Part shown: one piece after another, positions 49,086 to 62,200 of the stretch
How positions within the stretch are numbered: position 1 is the first letter of the stretch
Layout: every line of letters begins with the position of its first letter
Source of the DNA: Dipylidium caninum
Lineage: Eukaryota; Platyhelminthes; Cestoda; Cyclophyllidea; Dipylidiidae
Direction: 5' to 3'
Assembly (NCBI GenBank): GCA_017562135.1
Contig: QEYB01000922.1
Location: 1-64,000 of the forward strand
Length of the DNA: 64,000 bases
The notes under the pieces: model-generated
Told to the model about the DNA's origin: nothing
Seen by the model: only the letters and a program-made list of their open reading frames with translations
Database searches by the model: none
Translations under genes and position numbers: made by a program

Positions 49086-52000
49086 GGTGACACCATAGAG
49101 CCACCACCACGGTTTTTCGTAGCTTATTCCATCCTTTGCTGATAGAATGTATATACGCGTTCTTCTTGAGATGCATTTTGCTAATGTTCATTACAAATGG
49201 ACCTAGAAAAGGTACTTCACTGCACATAGGTTCAGGGATGAATGCCTGCGAGGGAAGAGAATCATTTCCCGATTTCATTTTGCGCGAAATTTGGGTAGAA
49301 GCCACCACTCCTAGTGTCGCCATTCCATTGTGCCTCTTGAAGTCAATATCTAACTTGGCGTTGGAAGGCGATTAATTGGTTCAGTTGCTGACCAAAGAAG
49401 AACTGGGTGAAAACAATATGCTTGCCTCCATCTCAATGCCTTTTCCTAGTCATTTCTGACTTGGAAGCATGTCTACCTCTATGACTTGAGTGCTTATATC
49501 ACATCCTCCTGGTTTTCATCCCGGTTTACATGGAGACCTCATCAAGAAGTTGCGAATAGCCCAGTGGAGAACACCACTAAAACGGGAGATTTGGCGTGTG
49601 AAACGCCCCCCTTACTGTGGACGCTGATGTCGTTGATGTCAGTAAGAAGTGTTTTGCTTAGCCTGAGCTTGAGCAGACATGGGATAATGTGAAGGTATCC
49701 TCCACGTATATAGCACGATCTAGTCGTAGAGATTAAGGCGGCAAGAAGAGGGCCATTTCGCAGCACAACTTTCGCGAGGAAGTAGGTGTAAACCGGCAAT
49801 CGACGAATTTCTACCTAGTATGCGGCAGACTACTTAACTCCAGGCCAATTTCTTGACCTCTTTGATTCAAGAGTCAACATGCGACACTTCTACAGGTTAA
49901 TATAATGCTTCAGGGAGTTGACCTGACACAACTCACTTGGCATCTACTGACGCATACATCTGGTTGTTTTCGTTTAACCTCCGATGTTCAAGATAAAGTT
50001 GCGTCCTCCTTTCCCCCTCCTTCTCACAGAGTACCCGCTACTCTCACATGGACAAAGTTAGTGCTCTCGAAACACGTATTAGGCTCAGGTTAACTAGCTG
50101 GTTTCACCACTCCTGCGTTGTATCAATGGATAATCCAAATCCCAATAGTTGAGGAAAGAGAATTCCTCGCGCTGTAATGGGTTTGCACTCAATGTGTAAA
50201 CCCTTCTTCACTCTCCTCAGTGTTGCAGACTATTTTTAACATGGTGGCCGTGGTCTACACTATAACTTACTGCCGATTTCACATGAAGTAAGTTTGGTCA
50301 GTTACATTTACCGAGTTACTTATTCTGAGCTCACCGGTGGCTAGCTTTTCCCATCTCTCTGCGATTTGCAAATCTGGCCTTCTGATTATGCTATGCTTAA
50401 CTTAATTCAACAGAAGAGTGACCTACAGTGGTTAGGGACCCTGTGTTTTGGAACTCCTTCCCTTGTCCGGCCAGCGTTAGTTTTTTGGTATGAAGATAGC
50501 TGGCTCTTCCGTGCACTCCAACGCGACTACTACCTCATCTGCATGCCAATTTTGTAAGTACTTCTTCAAGTCAACCTTGCACTTTCGTCTGAGTGAATAT
50601 GAGTGGTGGTGGGTTCAAATGCGAACGCCTTGCCCGCCAGCGTCCGAACTCCAGCCTTCTTCAAATAACGAAGGGAAATTTAGTCAGCCGGTGTACTCAG
50701 GGCCAGTGACGTAGGCTGTTTGATGAAGGACTTCGAGAAGAGGCGAGTGGCCTCCATGCATGCATGCATGACCATGACGTGATTGTAGCTCAATTAGAGT
50801 GATGTTCGAATAGAATCAACCACTTTAAATCAATGTTTCACATGGTTTTCGGAGCGGACTCATTTATCCAGTTTAAAAATAAGGAGAAGTTAAGTGAGGT
50901 TAGGAGAAATGTCACGAATATCGCATAACGTGTCCAGGTAGTTGAAGTTAAGAAGAGTGGCATCTGTAATAGCAGGATTCACACAAACTGGAAAAGTTCT
51001 CTCGTCCGACATCTTTTCGATGAATATCCTCAACTAGGCCGTGTGCATTATCTCGACGATGATGCTCAATTCATCGGGGTAGTAGCCATGAGTTTTTGCA
51101 GAGGCAAATTACAATCCGTAAAAGAGGAAAATAGAATGGGACAGACAATGAAATATACGTAGATCAGTGCTATGGAAGTTATGTAAAATGTCGTACCTTG
51201 ACATAGGGGCTGAGGTCTCGTCAGCATAAGTTCCGATGCCATTTCCCATGGGTTGACGTAACGAATGCAAGTTTTGGTTACATGTTTGCTCAGGAATGGG
51301 TAGACCGGTTAAAGGGCAAAGTGAGTGGATAGAATGTAGGAGACTAACGACCGATCATCACTGTTTCACCACAACATTTCTTATCAATGTGCTTTCACCC
51401 GCATATCTCCGTACTTGTCACATCTCATGTCTACTCATTCAACACGTTTTCATCATTGGCCTTCTTTTCCCACCCTTGAGACCGTCAAGTGACACCGCGT
51501 CGCTCGCTCAAAGCAGTTTTACTAATAACCCTTGTTCATCAAACAGATTCGAGGATTGACCTACTTGATAGCCAACCATGTTTCCAAGCGCACAGAGAGG
51601 CAGTTCCAACTATTTAGCTCCTTTTCCGTTCATTCAACTACTCCGCTTCCGCATTATGAGATACGTCGTGGCCGCGATAGTGACAAAATTATCTGCAAAT
51701 ATTAGGGTATATTGACTGCTGGAGTAGAGTTGCTATTTCCATTAATCGAATGTGTGCCGAGTGCACGAGGCATATGTACATGCTTGCCACTTGTGAAAGA
51801 ACAATCCGTACAGTGATAACGCCATCGTGAGAGGGGCTTGGACACAATTACAACGGTAATCGAGTAGCGATCTTAAGGAGGGAGCAAAACAACACAATTC
51901 AGCGTAACAGAATGAGAGTGACCACATCCCAGAAGGGGATATATGGAAAAGAGAATTTCATTGAGATCACACTGCTTGCGGTGTGGACCAAGTATGAAGC

Positions 52001-52394
52001 AGAAGAAAGGAGGCTGCTGCGATTAACACACCCACATATGCCACAAGTTTTAATTGCTGCACCGCCCTACGTTCTTCGCATGCATTTAATGCTGCGGCTC
52101 ACGCGAACAGTGAAATGTGCTTGAACGCGCGAACACTCAACACTCAGTCGCATTCGCTGGTGAAGACGTATCACATTGGAGAAGCGGAGGTTCATTCTCC
52201 CACAGGAAAGAGGATGATACCTACTCGTTCACACTTATAGGTGATAAGTAAAATGGGGGAGGGGATGTTTAGTTGAAGTAGAAGAAGACAGAGTAGCACA
52301 CATCTACACAGGACCTAAATGCTGAGATCTCAATAGTGAGTACAAAAGCACATTGGATTGGGAGTGACGTGGTAGGGGATAGAAAGGCGATTAG
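49086..52394. other. Low-copy intergenic DNA after the GT31 gene
   Basis: No repeat relatives and no convincing gene. Short open frames on both strands lack domains and phased splice sites. 50,756-50,770 is a short 'tgca' run. A search for a tRNA near 'gggttcaaatgc' (50,608-50,620) did not yield a fold. Confidence 0.4.
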
Positions 52395-52707
52395 ATGACC
52401 GTCGTTGTGTTCCACATGATCCTCTTTCTCCACCTGGTGACCATCTTTACCGAGCTAACCCTCATGGGCGACCAACGAAATCGTGTGCGGGCAGATGGAA
52501 GGTAATGCACGTGGTCATGGTGTTCCTTATACTCAACAGCCCACTCGTCCTCTGGATATAATTCGCCACAACATTGACCTCTGCCTCGCCTCGGGCTCCT
52601 CTACGCATCGCTGCCTCCTCGTGGTTGCACGCGCGCTCTCCTGTCTGGTGGCTCTGCTCGCCCTCGGCGCCCTCATCCACTACCACTGCAACGTGTATCG
52701 TTTCTAG
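52395..52707 (+). CDS. Small predicted membrane protein, unknown
   Basis: Two exons are proposed: 52,395-52,484 (30 codons) and 52,540-52,707 (55 codons plus stop), separated by a 54-base intron with a weak GTGCGG donor and a 'caacag' acceptor in phase 0. The first exon is hydrophobic (residues about 3-24) and would act as a signal or anchor. The second has a hydrophobic segment (LLVVARALSCLVALLALGAL) near the C-terminus. Third codon positions are strongly C/G-rich, unlike neighbouring DNA, which is the main support. The same bias opens a frame on the opposite strand (52,845-52,462), taken as a shadow. The donor could instead be the better GTAATG at 52,501, but that phase runs into a stop. 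The family is not recognised, and additional exons are possible. Confidence 0.45.
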
Positions 52708-53034
52708 TGTCACATGGCAGTGGGTGTGAACACAGGCATGGCCGTCACTGCCAGCCTCATCCAACTCGGTCGTGCATGCCAGCAAGACTGAGAATGCCGC
52801 ATATTTTGGCCTCACCCACTTTTCCTGCCTCCTTCCATCCCACACTCCGTATTCTATTTTGTGGAATTTTAATGCAAATGCAGTAGGTAGAGTTGTGCAG
52901 CTGTGATTAACTTGAACCTGATGAAACCAGCTTCCCTTTTGCTATTAATATAGGAGAATCTTTGGCCATATTTCACGGTATGCTATTAATGACGGGATGT
53001 TTGATTAGTGAGTTCGAGAAGACTGAGTCCATTC
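52708..53034. other. Short intergenic stretch before the palindrome edge
   Basis: No gene or repeat is recognised. It ends at 'gagtccattct', where repeat sequence begins abruptly. Confidence 0.5.
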
Positions 53035-53277
53035 TCGCAGACACTGCTACAAGGACATCAGTGAAATATGAGAATTAGATACTATGAGGAGGTGGAGGCG
53101 ACCGCTGCTGACATGATTGTCACACAATCTACATGTAAACGCTTAGGTTTCATGGCGATGACCAACTCACAGGCGTAGGAGAGGGACATTATAGGGGAGA
53201 AGGGGGTGTTTGGAGTGAGGGAGTTAAGAGGTAATTAGGCGGAGAATCATCATTTCGCAGTATCATGCTCATATCCA
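53035..53277. repeat. Direct copy of 34,590-34,832, forming a hairpin with 53,604-53,846
   Basis: This piece has the orientation of the left arm, while the DNA following it from 53,278 has the opposite orientation. It is therefore the inverted partner of 53,604-53,846, with about 326 bases between. By eye the two are essentially identical, which suggests the event was recent or artefactual. Confidence 0.9.
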
Positions 53278-56200
53278 TGTACGCGGAATTCGTTTGCGCA
53301 CCACTTGTGCACGTGGTACACCCTCCATCTGTCTAGTGTGATCTGCACTGCTGACCGCCTTGCCACCGAACAGCCCAACGTAGACTTGTGAGAGAGGAAC
53401 CTACATCAGTCAAGTTTTAGTTGTAAAAGCGTAAGGGTTAGGGCATACCATTCAAACGTGCTCCTACGTGTGAATAACATTTGAATGAAGGCTTCAAGCA
53501 GATGCTGCTAGGTTGTTGCCACTTGTACACCATATTATTCAACAAAAGTTTGATTCAGTCGAGTCTCCTGCGTTACCACTGCGGGACGTCTAGTTGAAAC
53601 TGGGCGGATATGAGCATGATACTGCGAAATGATGATTCTCCGCCTAATTACCTCTTAACTCCCTCACTCCAAACACCCCTTCTCCCCTATAATGTCCCTC
53701 TCCTACGCCTGTGAGTTGGTCATCGCCATGAAACCTAAGCGTTTACATGTAGATTGTGTGACAATCATGTCAGCAGCGGTCGCCTCCACCTCCTCATAGT
53801 ATCTAATTCTCATATTTCACTGATGTCCTTGTAGCAGTGTCTGCGTAATAACTTCAGCCACCTTGATTCTGGCTAGCCATCATGCCAGACCACACATCAA
53901 CAGATTGGTAAATCCGTCACTGGGTCAATCGCAGGTTGCGAAGCCTCGTCTACCGCATCTGCACTACTCTCACCTTCACCTCTTCCCCTCACTTTTCTCA
54001 TTAACTCGCAGTCGCCATTCTCTTCCCCGACACTCGTCACGCTTCTACCCTTAATGCTGTAATGGCCATAGATGAGTAACCATCTGTGTGCATTTGCCCA
54101 CCTCCGAACTCAGCCTCATAAATGCTGAACTATGTGGCATCAAGGCCGGCTGATGTATGTGCGAGTTAAGTGGCAGTGAATGAGATGTGACGATCACTCT
54201 TTGTAAAAAACGAGCGGAATTGCAATAAAGCGACGATTCTTCCCCAGTGACCAAGGAAACACGGACGAGGCGATCAGAACAGAATTCACCTCTGGGCGAT
54301 GCAGTTGTAGGTCTCTTGACATCGCGAACGCACTAAGTATTGCCTGACCCTTCTTAACACACACCACAACACTATTTTGACAAGGGCACAACACGCTTCT
54401 CACCCTCCCCCCCCCGCTCTCCACCTTTCATTGATCGCATGCGTGGTCTCGCGATTTGTCACCAGCTTGTCGATACCGATAAACCAATGCGCATCGAGGC
54501 CTTCCAATTGCTGACGTGGCATTGGGTGCGTCAGCAAAACCACCATGACCTGCGTTAGGAGAGCTGAGAAGGAGGGGAAAATAGTGAAACTCATGACAGA
54601 CGGCAAATTAGGTGGAATTTCAAAATGAACATTACATCGCGTGCCTCGCCTTCAAATATGTCTTACTGGGGTAGATTAAAGTAATACATTTGAATGAACG
54701 GAAATTGGAATCTCTGGTGAATCAAAGCACAAGGTAGTCTGTGGAGCGTTTGTGAGGGGAGGCAGATGGAGATGCAAAGTGGGCGCCAACGACACGTAAC
54801 GTGGGCGGTCTCAATTAGTGAGTCTGGGTGATGAGATAAAAGCGGGTGGGACGAAGGAGGGAAGAAGTGAGGGGACGAAGGTCACTCAGAATATTGGCAC
54901 GCTGAAGTGCACCCGCGCTGACACGAGTGTGAGGGAGATGGTGCCTTAACTGTGTTGTCTGAACTAACAAGCAACGGCAGTCTTTACGTTGCTTGTCGTT
55001 GATTGAGAGAACACGACCCTTTACTTTCCACTACCGAACGTGTGGAATCAGAATGATCCGTGACTGACGTTAAGAAGAGTTAAATAAGTAAATTTTGGGA
55101 ATGGGTATGTTGTGGCTCCTTTGCAACACGTGCAATGTGCCGAAAGATTCAATCTTATGCAGCCGCTGCGGCAAAGCCTTCTGGTAATCATTCGCACCAC
55201 GTCGAGCCAGCATTTTATCTTCGTGGTATAAGTGGATTCCTTTGTCCATCTTATGCATGAAGAAGAAATGGATGAAGGCACTGAACGCGGCAGAAAATAA
55301 ACGCCGAAGTGTGTGTAGTAGGGGTGTTAAGAATGATGTCAGAGCTTGGGTCGGGCATAGAGGAGAATCACGCAGGGTAGATTTGTTGGGAGTGACCCTA
55401 TAGGGATGGAGTGTTGAAGAAGTAGCTCAACCCCATGGCCGGGCGTGGGAAGTGGGCCACACTCGTGCACTCAGGCTGTTACACAAATGAATGGCCTCCA
55501 ACCTTTGGCTACTTTCGGCAGTGCAGTTAGAAGAAGAAATTCCTGTGTCACCTCATTCACCCTACCTCCGACTCACATCGCTACGCTCCTCTCCTCTTCT
55601 CTTGGAAAGTATGGGGACGACACAGAAGTGTCGAGGTATTAATCCCATAATGACGGGGCTGGTGTGTGCGCAGAATTAATGATGAACAACAGTGACGGCG
55701 ATGGCGTGAGGTTGAGAAAAGACGCATATACTTCGGATTTAGGTGAAGTTTCGAGGCGAAAGTGCACCACTCTAGTGCCTTATAACCCTGAAATTTTTTG
55801 ACCGTAAGCCTACGTGCATACTCCTCCACGTCTATGTCAATGCCTGCAAATGTCATTCTATGACGAAGCAGAGTGCAGACATAGTAGCACGTCAGAAATT
55901 GGCCCGATATGAATCGGGAACTGATAGAAAATGTGCAACAAAACGGGACACGGCGTCAGTCATTTGCTCCAACTTATCTACATTATGGGATTTCACACAT
56001 CCTCTACATTCACTCGATATTTCACCTGTCAATTGATTATTTCTCTTCACGTAATCATGAATTATTTTTCAGGTGAAAGAAATTTCATTTCACAGAACAA
56101 CATACACTAGACGCCGAAACGTTTATTAACGTCAAATAAGGTTTTCTCAAGAAATCACACTTGCCTACCCCATAATCGGCTGAAAGTCGTAGATTCCGAT

Positions 56201-59200
56201 GGAAATTACTCCGCTGGAATCTCATAAATAATGCGAAAAAATTGTATCACGGTTTTCTACAGCAATATTATAACGCGCGTTCCATATTTTCCCACCTAAT
56301 ATTCGACTCCTTTTAAGTAACGTTTGCCTGTTGAGAAAATGAGGTGTATTGAAGAGGAGCAGTCACATATCGCCTCATATTCCCATCCTTCAAACTCCCT
56401 CAAATATTGAACTTGTCCCTGTTTGGAAGATAGAGCGTGTCGAGGCTATGTCCTTCTTAAATCTCAAATGTACACTGTAAGAAAAACGATGTTTCTTAGA
56501 CCGGAGCATGCAGTGCCGCGTATAGGTCCGCCATTTCCTGTCTCGTGACTTGCTGTCCAGCCATTTTACCTAACCTCATCTCAAACAACGGGGTTTGACT
56601 GCAGTGCGTGTATTTTTAACGATTCCGTAGTAATCCATTGTAAGGTTTCGTATGTCGCGCCTCATCATCGGAAGAGAATTGGAGTCAAGTTCGCAAAGGA
56701 GAAGACGCTGCTGTAATCATGACATTTATCATCAAACCTCCTCACATTGCTTCAAGTTTGTCTGGCGCCTCCCTCTCCTCAATTCAACTCTCACCTCTCG
56801 TCTCGCTGTCAAATAGTGTTTACAGTGTTCGCATCCTCATTCCTTTCATACTTCTCGTTTCAAAATTTTCCCTGTGGTGGAAAAATGAAGTTTAAGATGT
56901 ATGAGAAGAAGTGGCTATTTCAATGAGGATGTGTGCCATGTAACTTTTGACACTCCGGAAGAGGAGGGATTTGTGAATATGAGCAAAATGTTCCTTTTGA
57001 CTCCAATTAAAAAGTTACTTCACTTTGTCCTCCACAAGATATAATGCGTCCAATTCAGTACATACCAGCCAGATGACAGCAGACAGAGTAGTTAAAAGGC
57101 CTATTATAAATGCTCTCAAAAGCGTCAAATCGAGTTGTTGAGAACTTGCCAATTCCCAATTTTCGTTTCCTAACTTAGTTCATTTGTTATTCGATCCGCA
57201 GAGGAAGAGCGTTATTACGTTGTCTCCGCTGTCCTTCGCTCTCCCAAGTGACCAGAAAGCAGCTCTGACAAGTGAAAGTGTTTACCCACGTCGTGGCAGC
57301 GGAACCTGGGCAATGACAACGGTGGCAGCCACGATTCACGCGACATCAACCAATCCTCCAATATGTTCACACGTGGAAATCGCTTCGACACATGTCTCAA
57401 CTGCCGACTACTCGACAGGGATAGCGTGCGCATCTTTATCAGTTGATGTAAACATGTTCTCCGCATTCCTCACAAGCAGACCGCACTGGTTGCCATGGTC
57501 GTATTACTCGTCTGCCTATACGGATCTGTGTTGTGGAATTTTTCCACGGTCCTCAGCTCACAAGCTTATCCTACAGCAAAAATTGATGAGGAAGTAGTTA
57601 GGCGTGAGTTGGTCTCCCTCCATTTAGTCCCGTGGCCGCGGATTGAGAGTGAATCATCAATTGCCATTTCTCAGAGTAGCCGGAATATGGCACGGAGTTA
57701 CCTATGTGTGGGAAAAAACTCTAGCATGCGCTTATCCTCTCCCAAGTTATAACCAAACGGGGATTGGCAATCACTTGCGGGTTTCGTTCGCTATCGGGAA
57801 GCCTGGTAATTTCCTCCATCACAACCACGTCCACGTGCCACCGATGCTGCGTGGAAGTTCGTTCTTCGATGTAAATCTTTCCATAGAAGACACAACGTCA
57901 ACCACTTGCTCAGAGAAGTCGCACATTCTCCCTTCTACTTGTCTCCACCAGCTAGCAAATGCGGGCGGGTTGGTTGGCTATATAGACGAATATTTTGAAT
58001 CTGCCTTAATAGTGCAAATGTGCGTGTGGTTGCTGCACTCTATGATGCGGATGAAAGAAGGCGGTGAATGAGAGTGGACATTGGAAGAGGAGGCGAAAAT
58101 AGAGGACGAAGGACGAGAAAGAAGGAGAATGAGGACTTCCTAGCCAGTGGAGCGCCAAATTTCACATGTTCAAAGGAACATCACACTGTAGATAACACAG
58201 TATGGACGCTCAGGTAGATGAGACGAAGCCTGAGGGTGCCGGATTGAGAGTGAATTACTAGAGGCCATTTCGGTGTGGTAGGTGTAAATTTTTTAGATGT
58301 TACCACTGTTAACTGCCATTCGGCCTCCTGATGCAGAGCTAACGTGCCAGCTTCCATTGATTCTACGTGCTACGGCGAATTCAAGGTGAGTAACAACTTC
58401 ATCCTCCTTTCGTCCACCGCTCGCCCACCTACCTTCCTACGCCTGTCAAAGCTCAAATTTATCAGGCCTCCAAATAACATGTCGCTGTGGTCCATCTTCC
58501 ATACCACATCCTTCATCCCAATTAACGACCCACACAGATAACCCTTACTATAGTCACCCGGGAAGGCATCTAATTCATCTATTTGGCTTCTCTCCCACTC
58601 CTTTGTTCAACAGGCGATCCATAGATTCTGCTCGCATTGGCGGATGACGGAGGCCAAATCGGTAAGCATGTCTCGTGGGCAAGTAAGGTGAGTTTGTGGG
58701 TGAGCATTCAGAACCATTGTACGTAGAAGGCACTTGTTGCACCAAAAGTAGGTAGAGATTACACGAAATGAGATCGCATGAGGCTCAGGTGAGGAGGGGA
58801 AAAGTAAAACAGTGTGGCACGAAATAAACAAGAGGGTGTCTGCATTCAAAGTAGTGTTACTCAGTGGGAGTGAGTAGAATGAGTCAGTAATGCAATGAAA
58901 GGAGATAGAGCCAAATGGGTGGAGTATTAAGAAGCTCTGTGGGATGAAAGGCAAGGGCAGTCGAGGACGTGTATATGGGATGCAGATGGGCAGATTTGAA
59001 GTTTCGCCAAATGTGCTAAATGGTGTTGGGGAAGTTGGAGTTAAGAAAAGTGACGGAATCGCAGGTCAGGCTGAATCGGTTATGCATGCGAAGTAGCCCA
59101 AGCCCTAGGCCGACGTCTACCAACGAGCCACATGCATGCAATTCATGCCGTTACACGAATTGATAGCTGCGCGTCCATCGATCACCTTCTACACTCATCA

Positions 59201-62200
59201 ATTCCACTACTCGTATACGCGACAAACAATGTGTGTTTCCAGACTACTTGCCACTTCCTACTCATTCCACCTTGAAGTTACGACAGCGCACGTAATGTCA
59301 CAGGCCCAGCAGGCTCGTTTTACCAACCTAAGGATAGCATTGGTCAAGGTGGCGTAAGTGGTTGAAGCTGTTTACAAACCACATCCTGTGAGCTGCGATT
59401 TGTTGGGACACGAGAAGTTACCGTAACCGTCGGTGTTGTTAAGTGGACTTTCTGGAGGTAACGCGAGAACCTCGGCTTTGTTAAACCGATAAGCCATGGG
59501 GAAATGAGACTAGGCGTATCTCACTCGCTGTCTGGACGAAAGAGAGCACGGAGCCTCGTCGGCGAGTTTGAGGAGAGTGGAGAGTGAGTTACTTTCTCCT
59601 CAGTACGGTTGACTTACCCTTGTCCAATGATCATGCTACTACCGCTTTTGCGCTAATCATTCAGTTTGAACACGATAAGACACGTGAAGTCGAACGGGAC
59701 AGTGTTCGTGCTCGACGACTGTCGTGGACTGGGCTGCGGACTGGTGCGTATGAGTGAGGTCGTGTAAGGTGTGGTGAAGTGGGTTGAAAATTGAGTTGAT
59801 TTGACGGAGTCGACGTGAATCTCACTCATCGCATACACCACGAGTCAACGCAAGCCCGATGGATCAGTTATCCGCGTTGACAATCACTCGCTCCTCTCAC
59901 CTCACTCTATCTCAGAATCGTCTACTTGTGGTCCGCGTGACTGATGCATGCGGGCATCGTGCAGTGGCGTTTAATGCCTCCAACTAACTCCCCTGTTGTT
60001 GAATAAGAATGAGCAGGGAATTCTCGCAACCTTTGATCTTGCGATTTGAAGAAATGAAGCAGTATGCGTTAGTGAGGAGTTTTGCGCGATCACGTTTTTC
60101 CCAAAATCCGCACGAAATTAAAAGGGTTTGTACCTTAATTTTTTTCTCGAAGCGGGAAGGCAAATCTCTCCTACAGATGCAACCAGCTTGTAAGCTTATT
60201 TTCCTTGTAAATTGGCGTGGTGTGAGCGGAGACATGATAGACAAAGGAGGGCGAAGACTTGATGTGGCATGAAAGTGACATGGAGCATCGTTCGGGAACA
60301 GACATCAATGGGACTGGCAGAGGGAGAGGAGTTTCAGCACGGCGAAGGAACGAGGGTTACATTGGGTATCGAAGAACAGGTAATTTTGTCCTTTCCCTCT
60401 CCACTTTGCTCCCACGCGCGATTGACGAACTGTTGCATTCCTTCTGCCTCCAGGCACAACCTCAAATCCCTCGCCAAATGGCAGACAAACGTATGATTTA
60501 CATTGAGGACTAATCTGTGCAGTAGGAACACTATACATATCGTTTGCGGTTAACATGAGTAAGAGACGAAACTCAACCCTCGGTGGTGTCGAGTCCACCA
60601 CGCTGACGACTTCCCAGTGTTCGAGGTGGTGGAGGGGAGGCGGAATGTGTGCTGAAGGCACACAGAAATATGGTGTGTGAAGTTGCCACAGAGAGGGTAT
60701 CCATGTGCCTTGCACGTGCTCGAAATAAAAAATCGTGAGAAGTGCATCTTTTCTTCACCTCAACTATTTAATGATAGAAACAAACGGAGGTAGGAGGGCA
60801 ATGATCGCAAGAGGTGAATACAGAATGGGTTGACATAGCGTAGACAGCGGGCAAGAACGCTGTTTCGGCAAATTTCTCTCCCGCGCTGTCATTTAGCGTC
60901 AAATGCCAACGCTTCAGGTTAATGCTCGGTGTAGGAGAAGAGCAAAGTGAAGAGGATGGTGGTCATCTCTTACCCACTCAACAATCGCTACACTATACTC
61001 ACATTCTGCTCAACTGTGAATGGGAGATTGAAACTCAACTTGCACAAAGGTGTAAGACATGAAGAAGGAAAAACCTTTGCGGGAATCTGGTAGATCGCTT
61101 TCGAAAAGCAGGTCCATCCTCTCTTTATACAACCTTGGAAGATTATGTGCTTTCACGCAGAGTAAATGTCCTCCAGACAGAAAGTTGTCTTCCAACCGCT
61201 CACGCGAATAACTCTAACTTGCAACCAAGAATGTCAAGTGGATGTGGACGACGGGGGCATTGGCCTGGAGCCATCGGCCTCCTAACAATTGACACTCACC
61301 ATTCCCATGATGCTTTCACTCCACTTAATTGCATTGCTCAGAATTTTCCTCCTTCCTACCGGTCTCCAGTTGAGACGTCTACTCTCGGACGGAATAAGAG
61401 ATTTTCGTGTGAGAGGCATTCGTCTAGTTGGCCTGATGCTCACGCATTTGTCCCACCGCTTCACAGAGATCACGTCACATGCGTGACCGGCCTTCAAATA
61501 GACCTTACTAGGCTGAGACTGAGTAGAATGAACCATGGAACGCCTAATGAATTCTGCATAATTCTGAAATGCAGGGTGATGCAAATGTGGCGAGACACCG
61601 AAAGTACTTATCTCAAAGGTCATCAATTTACTTTCAATACGACTAGAAGCGAAATGTGCTAGGTAAATCTCTACTCCTCCCCAGAGTAGACATCTCGACT
61701 CGACACTGGTAGAGATGAGAAACTTCTCAGCGATGGCATCAAGGCAAGTAGAAGCAACAGGACGTTGGCAAGCTGATGGTATCGGTAATGTTAGCGTCAT
61801 TTTAAGTCAGTTGACTTGCATTAGGCGGAAAGGTTTTGGAAAGATGCATTAGCGGTTTCAACTGCAAATCACAAATCTCTCTTCATTCGCCCAGCTTACA
61901 TCTCATATTCTGCCTCACTATGCAAAATCAAGATGGTGCTTCTTCTTTCTTCTTCTCCTCCTCCTTTTACCGGGTGGTGAACAAGCCTTCTAATTGTCTT
62001 ACGCCCTTCCCAGAGTTGACATTTATTCTTCCGTCTCCTGTGAACCAATATGTGGGGGGTGTGGTGACTGTGAGGTGAAAGAGCTTGGTACACCTCTGTT
62101 CGCCCTAAACCTCTCGCTTGACCGGCATACGCCCAGGTAAGTTGGTGGCGAGCATTCTGCGGTCTCAACCGCAAAATTAACATCTGCGCAGCTGTCCCAC

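Noticed and set aside
50560..50640. tRNA gene around 'gggttcaaatgc'
   Set aside because: The resemblance is limited to a B-box-like string. No matching acceptor stem or A box at the right distance was found.
52462..52845. A 127-codon minus-strand frame
   Set aside because: Opposite the small membrane-protein exons. Codon-position bias fits the plus strand, and the minus product has no domain.
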